64,000 bases of DNA from CAZHRC01 sp964533865 (GTDB taxonomy: Bacteria; Bacillota; Clostridia; Tissierellales; Peptoniphilaceae). The translations under genes were made by a program, and so were the position numbers. Positions 7,533 to 15,244 of this stretch are shown one piece after another (position 1 is the first letter of the stretch; every line of letters starts with the position of its first letter). The notes beneath the pieces are model-generated. The model made no database searches, was not told the DNA's origin, and saw nothing but the letters and a program-made list of their open reading frames with translations. The DNA is taken from positions 40,380 through 104,379 of the forward strand of contig CAZHRC010000006.1 in assembly GCA_964533865.1 (NCBI GenBank). The letters run 5' to 3'.

Positions 7533-9142
7533 AAAAATCAACATTTCCAGTTATCAGAACCGCCATTTTTGCTTTGGCATTGGCCATAGCCTACTACGTG
7601 GTGTTGCCTCCGATCAACTTACAGTCCGTGCAGTTCTGGCTCTTTGCGCTGGTTTTTGCGGTGATCGGTCTACTGTTTTTTGTAGGATTACCCATTTTAT
7701 TAAAATTTGGGACTGATGAGATCAAAGGCACTGTGGCAAAGCGACTGAAGATCATGTTTCTCGTTCCCATTGCCATGGTGGCGGTTGTCGTGGTGGGGAC
7801 CTTATTCTCCTCGCCGTTTTTCAACGCCTCTCGCTATGCGAATATGCTACAGAAAAAAGAAGGGAATTTCCAACAGGATTTAGCCGAGCTCACCTTTGAT
7901 CAGATTCCGACGGTGGACAGAGATTCTGCCACGCGACTGGGTAACCGCAAAATGGGCGAAGTCGTGGAGTTGGTCTCGCAATTTAATGTCGCGGAGGATT
8001 TCTCTCAAATCAACTACAACAACCGTCCCGTTCGCGTATCCCCATTGGAATACGCCGATTTCATTAAATGGTTTACCAATAACAAAGGGGGCATACCTCA
8101 TTACGTTTTGGTGGATATGATTCAAGGAGAAGCAAAACTTGTGGAGCTTGCCGAGCCGATACGCTACTCCCCATCGGAGTATTTCGCCAGAGATTTATAT
8201 CGGACCTTGCGTTTTAATTATCCCCTTGATATTTTCAACTCGGTAACCTTTGAAATCGACGAAACCGGCAGACCTTTCTGGATCGCTTCCATTGAAAAGA
8301 AAACCATCGGGCTATTTGGCGGACCGGACATTTCTGGTGTGGTCATTCTCGATGCAGCCACCGGCGAACACAAAAAATATCCTATCGGAGAAGTGCCGGT
8401 CTGGGTTGAGAGAGTTTATGGCGCGGAGATGATTTTGGAACAGATGAACTACAACGGCAAGTTTCAAGACGGGTTCTGGAACTCGGTGTTCTCTCAAAAG
8501 GGCGTGTTGATGACCACAAAAGGGTATAATTACTTGGCAAAGGATGAGGATATCTATCTCTACACCGGGATCACCTCGGTGGTGGCGGATGAATCCAATA
8601 TCGGTTTTATCCTTGTGAATATGCGCACAAAAGAGACACTGTTCTACAGTATTCCCAGTGCAGAAGAGTACTCTGCCATGGAGAGTGCACAAGGGGCGGT
8701 TCAGGAAAAGGGATACAAATCCACTTTCCCACTGCTACTCAACATCAACGCACACCCAACGTATTTTATGAGCATGAAAGACGAAGCAGGTCTGGTGAAA
8801 ATGTACGCTTTTGTCAATGCCCAAAGTTATCAAAACGTCAGCGTGGGCAACTCGGTACACGAAGCGTTGGAACGGTATAAAACAACTCTTGTCACCCTCC
8901 CAACAGCTGAAGAAAAACCGGATACGATCCTTGAGAAAAAAGGGGTTCTCACCGACATTAAACCCATCGTCATCGAAGGGACCACCTACTACTATTTCCT
9001 ATTGGAAAACGACGATAACGTCTACTCTGCATCGGTGACACTCTCACCGGGTCTGCCTTTTATGAGTCCAGGTGTTGAGATCGCATTTACCTATGCTGAT
9101 GGGGCGAGTGCCTTAAAAACCGTCTACACCATCGTTCAATAA
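7529..9142 (+). CDS. Conserved membrane protein with large extracytoplasmic domain, unknown function
   Basis: I do not recognise a characterised family. The 537-residue product has three hydrophobic segments (about residues 10-28, 35-58, 73-92), then a soluble region of about 440 residues rich in Tyr, Phe and aromatic turns, which should face outside. Internal segments such as SPSEYFARDLYRTLRFNYPLDIF and YLAKDEDIYLYTGITS look like well-folded strands, not low complexity. ATG 7529 is preferred over an earlier start at 7505 because AAAAGGAG precedes it. It is translationally coupled to maf (ATGA) and closed by a terminator, so it is the last gene of the chorismate mutase-maf operon. Confidence 0.8.
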   Translation: MKKSTFPVIRTAIFALALAIAYYVVLPPINLQSVQFWLFALVFAVIGLLFFVGLPILLKFGTDEIKGTVAKRLKIMFLVPIAMVAVVVVGTLFSSPFFNASRYANMLQKKEGNFQQDLAELTFDQIPTVDRDSATRLGNRKMGEVVELVSQFNVAEDFSQINYNNRPVRVSPLEYADFIKWFTNNKGGIPHYVLVDMIQGEAKLVELAEPIRYSPSEYFARDLYRTLRFNYPLDIFNSVTFEIDETGRPFWIASIEKKTIGLFGGPDISGVVILDAATGEHKKYPIGEVPVWVERVYGAEMILEQMNYNGKFQDGFWNSVFSQKGVLMTTKGYNYLAKDEDIYLYTGITSVVADESNIGFILVNMRTKETLFYSIPSAEEYSAMESAQGAVQEKGYKSTFPLLLNINAHPTYFMSMKDEAGLVKMYAFVNAQSYQNVSVGNSVHEALERYKTTLVTLPTAEEKPDTILEKKGVLTDIKPIVIEGTTYYYFLLENDDNVYSASVTLSPGLPFMSPGVEIAFTYADGASALKTVYTIVQ

Positions 9143-9145
9143 CAC

Positions 9146-9180
9146 AATCGCCTCGGTCCCAGTGGGATCGAGGCGATTTT
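9146..9180. terminator. Intrinsic terminator between convergent genes
   Basis: AATCGCCTCG and CGAGGCGATT form a perfect 10-bp stem around a 13-nt loop, with Ts on the plus side and As before the stem, so it can serve both converging transcripts. Confidence 0.85.
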
Positions 9181-9906
9181 CTAAATGACGCTGAGGTCTC
9201 CAAAAGTCACTTTGCTATTGAGGATCAAGGTATAAACGCCTTCACCAGACTCAGGAAAGTAGTGTTTGCCGTCGATGATCACATGCCAGTTGTCTGGTAC
9301 CTGGATGTTGAGGGTGCTAAAGAACACATGGCAGTTAATCGTCAACTCCTCCTCTAGTGGGATCACTTTGGAAAGGTCGAGGTTGAGACTGGAAAAATAC
9401 AATTCTAAGTTGCCTCCGCTAAAAGTCGAGGATTTATAGACGCGTCCGTCGGAAGAAAAAATAAAGCGATCATTGATGAGGTCGTTGTTGTAAATGTCAA
9501 ATCCTCTCGCCTTATAGTGCATTTTTTCTTCGTAATCCGCACGTGTAAAAGTGTCTTCACTTTCTGTCGTGTGTTGATTGCGGTTGATGTGTATGCTGTC
9601 CTTGTGACGATTGTTGAGCAAGGTATTGAGCCCCACAGAGATCAGCGCAGCGGAAAACAGGATTTTAACAACGTTTCCGTTGAGGAGATTAAGAATCTGT
9701 AATTGAAGCACGGTACCGACGACAAGCCAAAATAGGCTCCAAGGTTTGGAGCTTTTCTTATCCAAGAGTTTGACGACGCTGTAGAAAATAATGATTAAAG
9801 GCCACATCTGCGTGGCGTATCGCCAGAGATTAAAACCTAGGATCTCGCTGATGAGTAGGATCCCTCCGCCGAAAATGAGCAATAAACCTGAAATACCACC
9901 GATCAT
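9181..9906 (-). CDS. LiaF-like membrane protein (cell-wall stress response type)
   Basis: The 241-residue product has four N-terminal hydrophobic segments (MIGGISGLLLIFGGGILLI; LWRYATQMWPLIIIFYSV; SLFWLVVGTVLQLQIL; VVKILFSAALISVGL) and then a soluble C-terminal domain of alternating beta strands (GGNLELYFSSLNLDLS, CHVFFSTLNIQVPDNW, GDLSVI). This layout and the repeated 'structure of adhesin' strands match LiaF/DUF2154-type proteins that restrain LiaRS two-component systems. No liaRS is nearby, so the partner is unknown. The start at 9906 is chosen for the GGGGGAG just upstream; a longer frame to 10008 would overlap the gltX promoter. Confidence 0.7.
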   Translation of the reverse strand: MIGGISGLLLIFGGGILLISEILGFNLWRYATQMWPLIIIFYSVVKLLDKKSSKPWSLFWLVVGTVLQLQILNLLNGNVVKILFSAALISVGLNTLLNNRHKDSIHINRNQHTTESEDTFTRADYEEKMHYKARGFDIYNNDLINDRFIFSSDGRVYKSSTFSGGNLELYFSSLNLDLSKVIPLEEELTINCHVFFSTLNIQVPDNWHVIIDGKHYFPESGEGVYTLILNSKVTFGDLSVI

Positions 9907-9965
9907 TTGTGCTCCCCCGTTTCTTAGAATGCAAAGGGCAACTTTTATATTCTGCGCCTTTGAGT

Positions 9966-9971
9966 TATAAT
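9966..9971 (+). promoter_or_regulatory. Probable -10 element of the gltX-cysS-rlmB-yacP operon
   Basis: TATAAT at 9966-9971 lies 39 bp before the gltX start. The -35 region (about 9943-9948) is poor, so only the -10 is called. Confidence 0.5.
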
Positions 9972-10009
9972 ATAGATTAAGATTTTGTGAGAAATATGAA
10001 GGAGGCACT

Positions 10010-11479
10010 ATGACTGACGTTAGAGTAAGATTTGCACCAAGCCCGACGGGTTTTGTTCATATAGGAGGGTTACGCACTGCCCTTTACAACTACCTTTTTG
10101 CGAAGCACAACGGAGGAAAATTCATCCTGCGCATCGAGGACACCGACCGTACCCGATTTGTCGAGGGAGCCTTGGAAAATCTCATTGGCGCACTGGAGTG
10201 GTCCGGTGTGACCTATGATGAAGGGGTGTTTTTAGAAAATGGCGAAATCGTTGAAAAAGGGGACTATGGTCCATACATTCAATCAGAGCGCCAAGAAAAG
10301 GGGATCTACGATCGCTACATCGACCAATTATTGGAAGCGGGACATGCCTATTACTGTTTTTGCACCAAAGAGCGTCTCGATCATCTGAGAGAGTCGCAAA
10401 AAGCCGATGGACTCATGCCAAAATACGATGGGCTGTGTCGCGGGGTTACTTTGGAGGAGGCGAGGGAGCGCGTGGCAAATGGCGAAGAGCACGTCATCCG
10501 ACTGAAATTGCCCACTCATCAAGACATCGTCTTCAACGACCTGGTCAAAGGGACGATCACCATCAACTCCAAAGACATGGACGATCAAGTGTTGATCAAA
10601 TCCGATGGATTCCCAACCTATCATTTCGCTGTCGTCGTCGACGACCACCTCATGGGCATTACCCATGTGGTTAGAGGGGACGAATGGCTACCTTCGACGC
10701 CAAAACACGTCTACCTTTACGAGTGTTTTGGATGGGAAGCGCCTACCTACGTTCATTTGCCGACGGTGCTCAACAAAGACCGCAAGAAGTTGTCCAAGCG
10801 AAACGATGATGTTTCAGTCGAAGATTTCCGCGACCAAGGTTACCTGCCAGAAGGGTTAATCAACTATTTGGCGCTTGTGGGCTGGTCTCCTGAGAGCAAC
10901 GAAGAAATCCTATCGATGGATCAACTCGTCGAACAGTTTAGCTTTGACCGGGTTTCCAATACAGGAGGCATCTTCGACCGAGACAAACTCGATTGGGTCA
11001 ACGGGCATTATATCCGCGCACTCGACATCGATGCCTTTGTCACATTAGCTAAACCCTATCTGTTGGAAGCGGGATATATTTCCCAAGATACTCCGGCCGA
11101 ATTTTTAACGCTACTGGGAGAAACCCTACAAGAGAGCATGAGCAAGTTATCTGAAATCGTCCCATTCTCTGCCATGTTTTTTGAAAAAAAAGTGGACTAT
11201 GAAGATGAAGCGATGGAGTATTTAAAATTAGAAACCACACCTGCTCTACTCGACGCATTTGAAGCGGAATTGGCAACAGTCGAAGATATCGATGAAGAAT
11301 TTGCCAAAACCGTCATGAAAAAAGTTCAAAAAGCCTCGGGAGTAAAAGGTAAAAACCTATGGATGTCTATTCGTGCAGCTCTAACAGGTAACGTCCACGG
11401 TCCAGAACTGGTAAATATATTGCGTTTGCTCGGCAAACAAAAGGCACAAGAGCGCATCGAAATGGCTCGCAAAGCCTAA
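10010..11479 (+). CDS. gltX: Glutamyl-tRNA synthetase
   Basis: Class I synthetase, 489 residues. It has the HIGH-type motif (PTGFVHIGGLRTALYNY), the IEDTDRTR stretch and the KLSKRND form of KMSKS. It charges tRNA-Glu, and possibly tRNA-Gln as well if a GatCAB pathway is used. AAGGAGG precedes the ATG. cysS follows after 12 bp. In Bacillus cysE sits between gltX and cysS; here it is absent. Confidence 0.97.
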   Translation: MTDVRVRFAPSPTGFVHIGGLRTALYNYLFAKHNGGKFILRIEDTDRTRFVEGALENLIGALEWSGVTYDEGVFLENGEIVEKGDYGPYIQSERQEKGIYDRYIDQLLEAGHAYYCFCTKERLDHLRESQKADGLMPKYDGLCRGVTLEEARERVANGEEHVIRLKLPTHQDIVFNDLVKGTITINSKDMDDQVLIKSDGFPTYHFAVVVDDHLMGITHVVRGDEWLPSTPKHVYLYECFGWEAPTYVHLPTVLNKDRKKLSKRNDDVSVEDFRDQGYLPEGLINYLALVGWSPESNEEILSMDQLVEQFSFDRVSNTGGIFDRDKLDWVNGHYIRALDIDAFVTLAKPYLLEAGYISQDTPAEFLTLLGETLQESMSKLSEIVPFSAMFFEKKVDYEDEAMEYLKLETTPALLDAFEAELATVEDIDEEFAKTVMKKVQKASGVKGKNLWMSIRAALTGNVHGPELVNILRLLGKQKAQERIEMARKA

Positions 11480-11491
11480 GGAGGTGCCAAT

Positions 11492-12883
11492 ATGCGCGTT
11501 TACAATACGCTAACACGCCAAAAAGAGGAGTTCATCCCACTGGTGGAAGGCGAAGTTAAAATCTACGTCTGCGGACCCACTGTCTACAACTATATTCACA
11601 TCGGAAACGCTCGGCCTATGGTCGTATTTGACACACTGCGTCGCTACTTTTTGTACAAAGGCTATGACGTGAAATACGTGGTGAACTTTACCGACGTGGA
11701 CGATAAAATCATCAATAAAGCCAAAGATGAAGGGGTAGATTTTACAGAAATCACCGAAAAATACATTGCAGCTTTCACAGCTGATGCCAAAGAGTTGAAT
11801 ATTTACGAAGATCATACCATTCATCCTAGAGCCACCGGTTACATCGCACAAATGATCGACTTCATTTCCGGTTTAGAAGTGAAAGATGCAGCTTACAACG
11901 TCGATGGCAACGTCTACTTTGACATCTCAAAAGCACGAGATTATGGCAAGCTCTCCAAAAAGAACATCGAAGAATTACAAGCAGGGGCAAGGATTGATAT
12001 CAGCGAAGAAAAACGCAACCCGATGGACTTTGCCCTTTGGAAAAAAAGTAAAGACTCCTTAGAACCCTCATGGGAAAGTCCTTGGGGCGCTGGCAGACCG
12101 GGGTGGCATATCGAGTGTTCCGTCATGGCAAAATCTATTTTAGGGGAGACTATCGACATCCACGCCGGCGGAGAAGATCTCCAATTCCCTCATCACGAAA
12201 ACGAGATCGCACAGTCGGAAACTTTAACCGGTGAGCCTTTTGCCCGATACTGGATGCATAATGGAATGATCAACATCGACAATAAAAAAATGAGTAAATC
12301 CCTTGGCAATGATCTGACCATACACGGGATAAAGGAAAAATACGATTTGCAAGTCGTGCGATTGTGGTTGCTGAGCGCCCATTACCGCAACCCCATCAAT
12401 TATAGTGACGACGTCATGGAGCAGACCAAAAACGGTTTGGAGCGCATTCACACTGCATTCGAAACCCTTAATCGATGGATCGAAGCAGCTCAAGAAGGCG
12501 AGATACCATCTGAAAGCGTCGCCACCTCTTTGGAAGCACATCAAAAAGCCTTTGAAGACGCCATGGAAGACGACTTAAATACCGCTGATGCCATCGCGGC
12601 TATCTTTGATTTGGTGCGTTTTGCAAACACCCAACTTTCTGAAAAAGCTTCAAAGGGCGATTTGAAAGCGACTTTGAACCTTTTGGTGAAACTATGCGAT
12701 TGCTTGGGAATCACCTTCAAAGAGGAAAGCATTGATGCAGAGGTGGAAGCCTTAATCGAAGCGAGAAATGCAGCTCGCGCGGCAAAAGACTATCAAAAAG
12801 CCGATGAAATCCGCGATCAGCTACAAGCGATGGGCATTGAACTCAAAGACACGCCACAAGGTGTCGTATGGGTTAGAAAGTAG
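11492..12883 (+). CDS. cysS: Cysteinyl-tRNA synthetase
   Basis: Class I synthetase, 463 residues. It shows CGPTVYNYIHIGNARP (zinc Cys and HIGH motif), GWHIECSVMA and HAGGEDLQFPHHENEIAQ (zinc ligands), KMSKSLGN, and the C-terminal DALR-type helical region ending in DTPQGVVWVRK. AAGGAGG precedes ATG 11492. rlmB starts five bases after the stop. Mini-ribonuclease III (mrnC), found next to cysS in many Bacillota, is absent here. Confidence 0.97.
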   Translation: MRVYNTLTRQKEEFIPLVEGEVKIYVCGPTVYNYIHIGNARPMVVFDTLRRYFLYKGYDVKYVVNFTDVDDKIINKAKDEGVDFTEITEKYIAAFTADAKELNIYEDHTIHPRATGYIAQMIDFISGLEVKDAAYNVDGNVYFDISKARDYGKLSKKNIEELQAGARIDISEEKRNPMDFALWKKSKDSLEPSWESPWGAGRPGWHIECSVMAKSILGETIDIHAGGEDLQFPHHENEIAQSETLTGEPFARYWMHNGMINIDNKKMSKSLGNDLTIHGIKEKYDLQVVRLWLLSAHYRNPINYSDDVMEQTKNGLERIHTAFETLNRWIEAAQEGEIPSESVATSLEAHQKAFEDAMEDDLNTADAIAAIFDLVRFANTQLSEKASKGDLKATLNLLVKLCDCLGITFKEESIDAEVEALIEARNAARAAKDYQKADEIRDQLQAMGIELKDTPQGVVWVRK

Positions 12884-12888
12884 GGCGT

Positions 12889-13629
12889 ATGTCACAATAT
12901 ATCGTTGGAAGACAATCCGTCATGGAGTTACTAAAATCCGAAAAAGACGTGGAAAAAATATTTGTATTAAAGGGTGAACGCCAAGGATCGGTTCTCAAAA
13001 TCCTTGGTAAAGCCAAGGATAAAGGCATCCAAATCGCAGAAGTGGATCGCCATAAACTCGACGAATGGGCAGAAGGTGCCAACCATCAAGGGATATGCGC
13101 TCTCGTTCTGGGCTATACCTTTTACGAAGTCGACGACATCCTGCGAGATGCGAGGGAACGTGGAGAAGATCCTTTTATCGTCGTCCTCGATGAAATCGAA
13201 GATCCACACAATCTGGGTGCCATCATCCGTACAGCAGAAGGGGCAGGTTGCCATGGTGTCATCATACCAAAAAGACGCTCGGCCACCGTTACCTCTGTGG
13301 TTCATAAAGCCTCAGCGGGTGCTACCACCTATATGAAAATTGCAAAAGTCACCAACATCGCACAGACCTTAAAAGCACTAAAAAAAGAAGGATTGTGGGT
13401 TTACGGTGCTGATGGGGAAGCGGAATCCCCTTATTATGAACAAAACACAACCGGGCCCATCGCCTACGTTATAGGAAACGAAGGCAAGGGAATGGGCAAG
13501 CTCGTCAAAGAGACCTGCGATGTTCTCGTTCGGATCCCAATGGCGGGAAAAGTCACCTCATTAAACGCATCAAACGCCGCCGCTGTCTTGCTCTACGACT
13601 GTGTGAGGCAACGCTATGGCAAGGGTTAA
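12889..13629 (+). CDS. rlmB: 23S rRNA 2'-O-ribose methyltransferase RlmB/TrmH family
   Basis: This 246-residue SPOUT methyltransferase has an N-terminal substrate-binding domain (YIVGRQSVMELL, ANHQGICALV) and the knotted catalytic domain with DEIEDPHNLGAIIRTAEGAG, YVIGNEGKGM and IPMAGKVTSLNASNAAAV. The family methylates G2251 of 23S rRNA. It overlaps yacP by 14 bases. Confidence 0.94.
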   Translation: MSQYIVGRQSVMELLKSEKDVEKIFVLKGERQGSVLKILGKAKDKGIQIAEVDRHKLDEWAEGANHQGICALVLGYTFYEVDDILRDARERGEDPFIVVLDEIEDPHNLGAIIRTAEGAGCHGVIIPKRRSATVTSVVHKASAGATTYMKIAKVTNIAQTLKALKKEGLWVYGADGEAESPYYEQNTTGPIAYVIGNEGKGMGKLVKETCDVLVRIPMAGKVTSLNASNAAAVLLYDCVRQRYGKG

Positions 13630-14146
13630 GAAAGATTATCTTTTCATCGATGGGTACAACATCATCAATGCCTGGCCAAAACTGATACGTCGCCTTAAAG
13701 AATCATTGGATAGCGCAAGATTAGCTCTCATCGCCGACATGGCAGAGTTCCAAGCGCTATCGGGGGAAAAAATCCTAATCGTTTTTGATGCGCACCAAGT
13801 CAAAGGCGCCAATGAAGTGCACGAAACCATTAGAGGCGTGGATGTGGTCTATACAAAAGAGTACGAAACCGCAGACACGTATATCGAACGGGCAATCGAC
13901 CGACTCGGTACCAAAGAAAACATCCGAGTCGCCACCTCCGATGGGATGATCCAACAATTGGTCCTCGGCAGAGGAGGTACGCGCATTAGCGCAAACGAGC
14001 TCGCCGTAGAATTTGAACACCTCCGCGGAAACTCCAAACGCGTTCGACAAAAGACAGGTCACTATTCCAAAAACCTCGTGACCTTAGACGAATCCGTCAT
14101 CGATCAATTAGAGCAGTTGCGCAAGGAGATGGAAGGCGACGCATGA
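13616..14146 (+). CDS. yacP: NYN-domain endoribonuclease YacP/Rae1
   Basis: A 176-residue PIN-like NYN protein: YLFIDGYNIINAWPKL at the N-terminus, LIVFDAHQVKG, TADTYIERAIDRL and VRVATSDGMIQQL-type acidic motifs that bind metal. The Bacillus homologue Rae1 enters the ribosomal A site and cuts mRNA. It ends the gltX operon; the overlap with rlmB suggests coupling. No clear terminator was seen directly behind it. Confidence 0.9.
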   Translation: MARVKKDYLFIDGYNIINAWPKLIRRLKESLDSARLALIADMAEFQALSGEKILIVFDAHQVKGANEVHETIRGVDVVYTKEYETADTYIERAIDRLGTKENIRVATSDGMIQQLVLGRGGTRISANELAVEFEHLRGNSKRVRQKTGHYSKNLVTLDESVIDQLEQLRKEMEGDA

Positions 14147-14331
14147 CACCTACAGATCAAGAAGCCGCGGTGCCCAAAAAAGGCACTGTGGTTTCTATAT
14201 CGTAGGTAACTCTCGAAAAAAACTCATCGATAATGCCAATAGCATATTTTTTTGGAACACGCCCTTCAAAACCAGAGAAAATAGCGGTTTTGCCAGTATA
14301 AAAAGAACGAAAAATCGATGTAAAATAGGTG

Positions 14332-14360
14332 TTGACACCAACTAAATCACATGCTATACT
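14332..14360 (+). promoter_or_regulatory. Promoter of the tRNA-Thr gene
   Basis: TTGACA (14332-14337) and TATACT (14355-14360) with a 17-bp spacer, ending 20 bp before the mature tRNA 5' end. Confidence 0.88.
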
Positions 14361-14380
14361 ATAGAAGTTCTGTGCTAAGT

Positions 14381-14456
14381 GCCCTTTTAGCTCAGTAGGT
14401 AGAGTGCTTCCATGGTAAGGAAGAAGTCGCCGGTTCAAATCCGGCAAAGGGCTCCA
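14381..14456 (+). tRNA. tRNA-Thr (anticodon GGT)
   Basis: A 76-nt cloverleaf. The acceptor stem GCCCTTT pairs with AAAGGGC and is followed by T and an encoded CCA. The D-arm is GCTC/GAGT. The anticodon stem CTTCC/GGAAG encloses the loop ATGGTAA, giving anticodon GGT (Thr, codons ACC/ACU). The T-arm is GCCGG-TTCAAAT-CCGGC. Promoter and terminator flank it closely, so it is transcribed alone. Confidence 0.97.
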
Positions 14457-14457
14457 C

Positions 14458-14488
14458 AATCGCCAAGTTTTGACTTGGCGATTTTTTT
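14458..14488 (+). terminator. Terminator of the tRNA-Thr gene
   Basis: AATCGCCAAG and CTTGGCGATT form a perfect stem with a six-base loop followed by a T run. Confidence 0.92.
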
Positions 14489-15243
14489 GTGTATAAAAAC
14501 GGGTGGTGAAAGATCAGTACGCTGGAATCGGTTAGAGTTGTTTTTTTCAGAGTGCAGGTCAGTCTTAAAAGATTAACTTGGCTTCGGAAAGAGTAGAAAT
14601 CGGCAAAATTTACGCCGTCGAATGACTTTGTAATTGTATACATATCGCTAATACTGATAGGTGCAATTAATTCTAAAAGCTTTAGATAAAACCATAGTTT
14701 CAACATCCTGTCATAGGGCAGAAGTCTCGATGGTGATTTGAATGAACATAGGAAAAGAAACAAAATAATAGATTAATGTCTAAAAGATTGCCAAACATAC
14801 TTTAGGATGTGTTAGCAGAAAAACGATATTCTTCGTTGACAAACAGAATCGTGGTCATAAAATAACATTAATTGAAACAATCGTTTTACAACAAAGGATC
14901 TGGAATTCTCAGAGGTATGACGATAGATTACTACCAAATATTCTTTTAGATGGACCATTGCAACGACCTACTGATAAGGAAAACGCTTCGCAGTCCGTTA
15001 TATGACACCTTTATCATATGAAAACGAATCAATAAAAGAACGTAGCTTTTATTGGGGTTGGAAGGGAATGATTGATGTCGAATGGTCATTTAGTTGATTC
15101 AGCAATCAATGGAGAGTAAATATTGTCATTTTACCTGGACCGAGTGGGGTGATCTAAATGAAAACAGTCAAGTAGATTTTAATGATTCTAGAAAGAACGT
15201 GCGAAAAAGTGGTACGACATTTATGACGCGATAGGAGGTTAGA
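14489..15243. other. Gene-free region, possibly decayed coding DNA
   Basis: About 750 bp without an intact gene. It is more AT-rich than the core genes upstream. One frame is open without a start from about 14777 to the TGA near 15005 (about 75 codons, containing LLPNILLDGPLQRPTDKEN), and the next frame has a short ATG-started run at about 15002-15094. Together these look like a frameshifted remnant, but I cannot name a family. No transposase, tRNA or long repeat is visible. Confidence 0.4.
15094..15122 (+). promoter_or_regulatory. Candidate promoter/operator of the xanthine dehydrogenase operon
   Basis: TTGATT (15094-15099) and TAAATA (15117-15122), 17 bp apart, form a weak sigma-A promoter. 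The -35 lies within the perfect inverted repeat TTGATT-CAGC-AATCAA (15094-15109), a plausible repressor site. This is inferred from pattern only. Confidence 0.35.
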
Positions 15244-15244
15244 T

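Noticed and set aside
14157..14763. Two minus-strand open frames crossing the tRNA (with GFEPATSSLPW and WSPLPDLNRRLLPY strings)
   Set aside because: These strings are the well-known false translations of the antisense strand of tRNA genes; the tRNA itself is clear.
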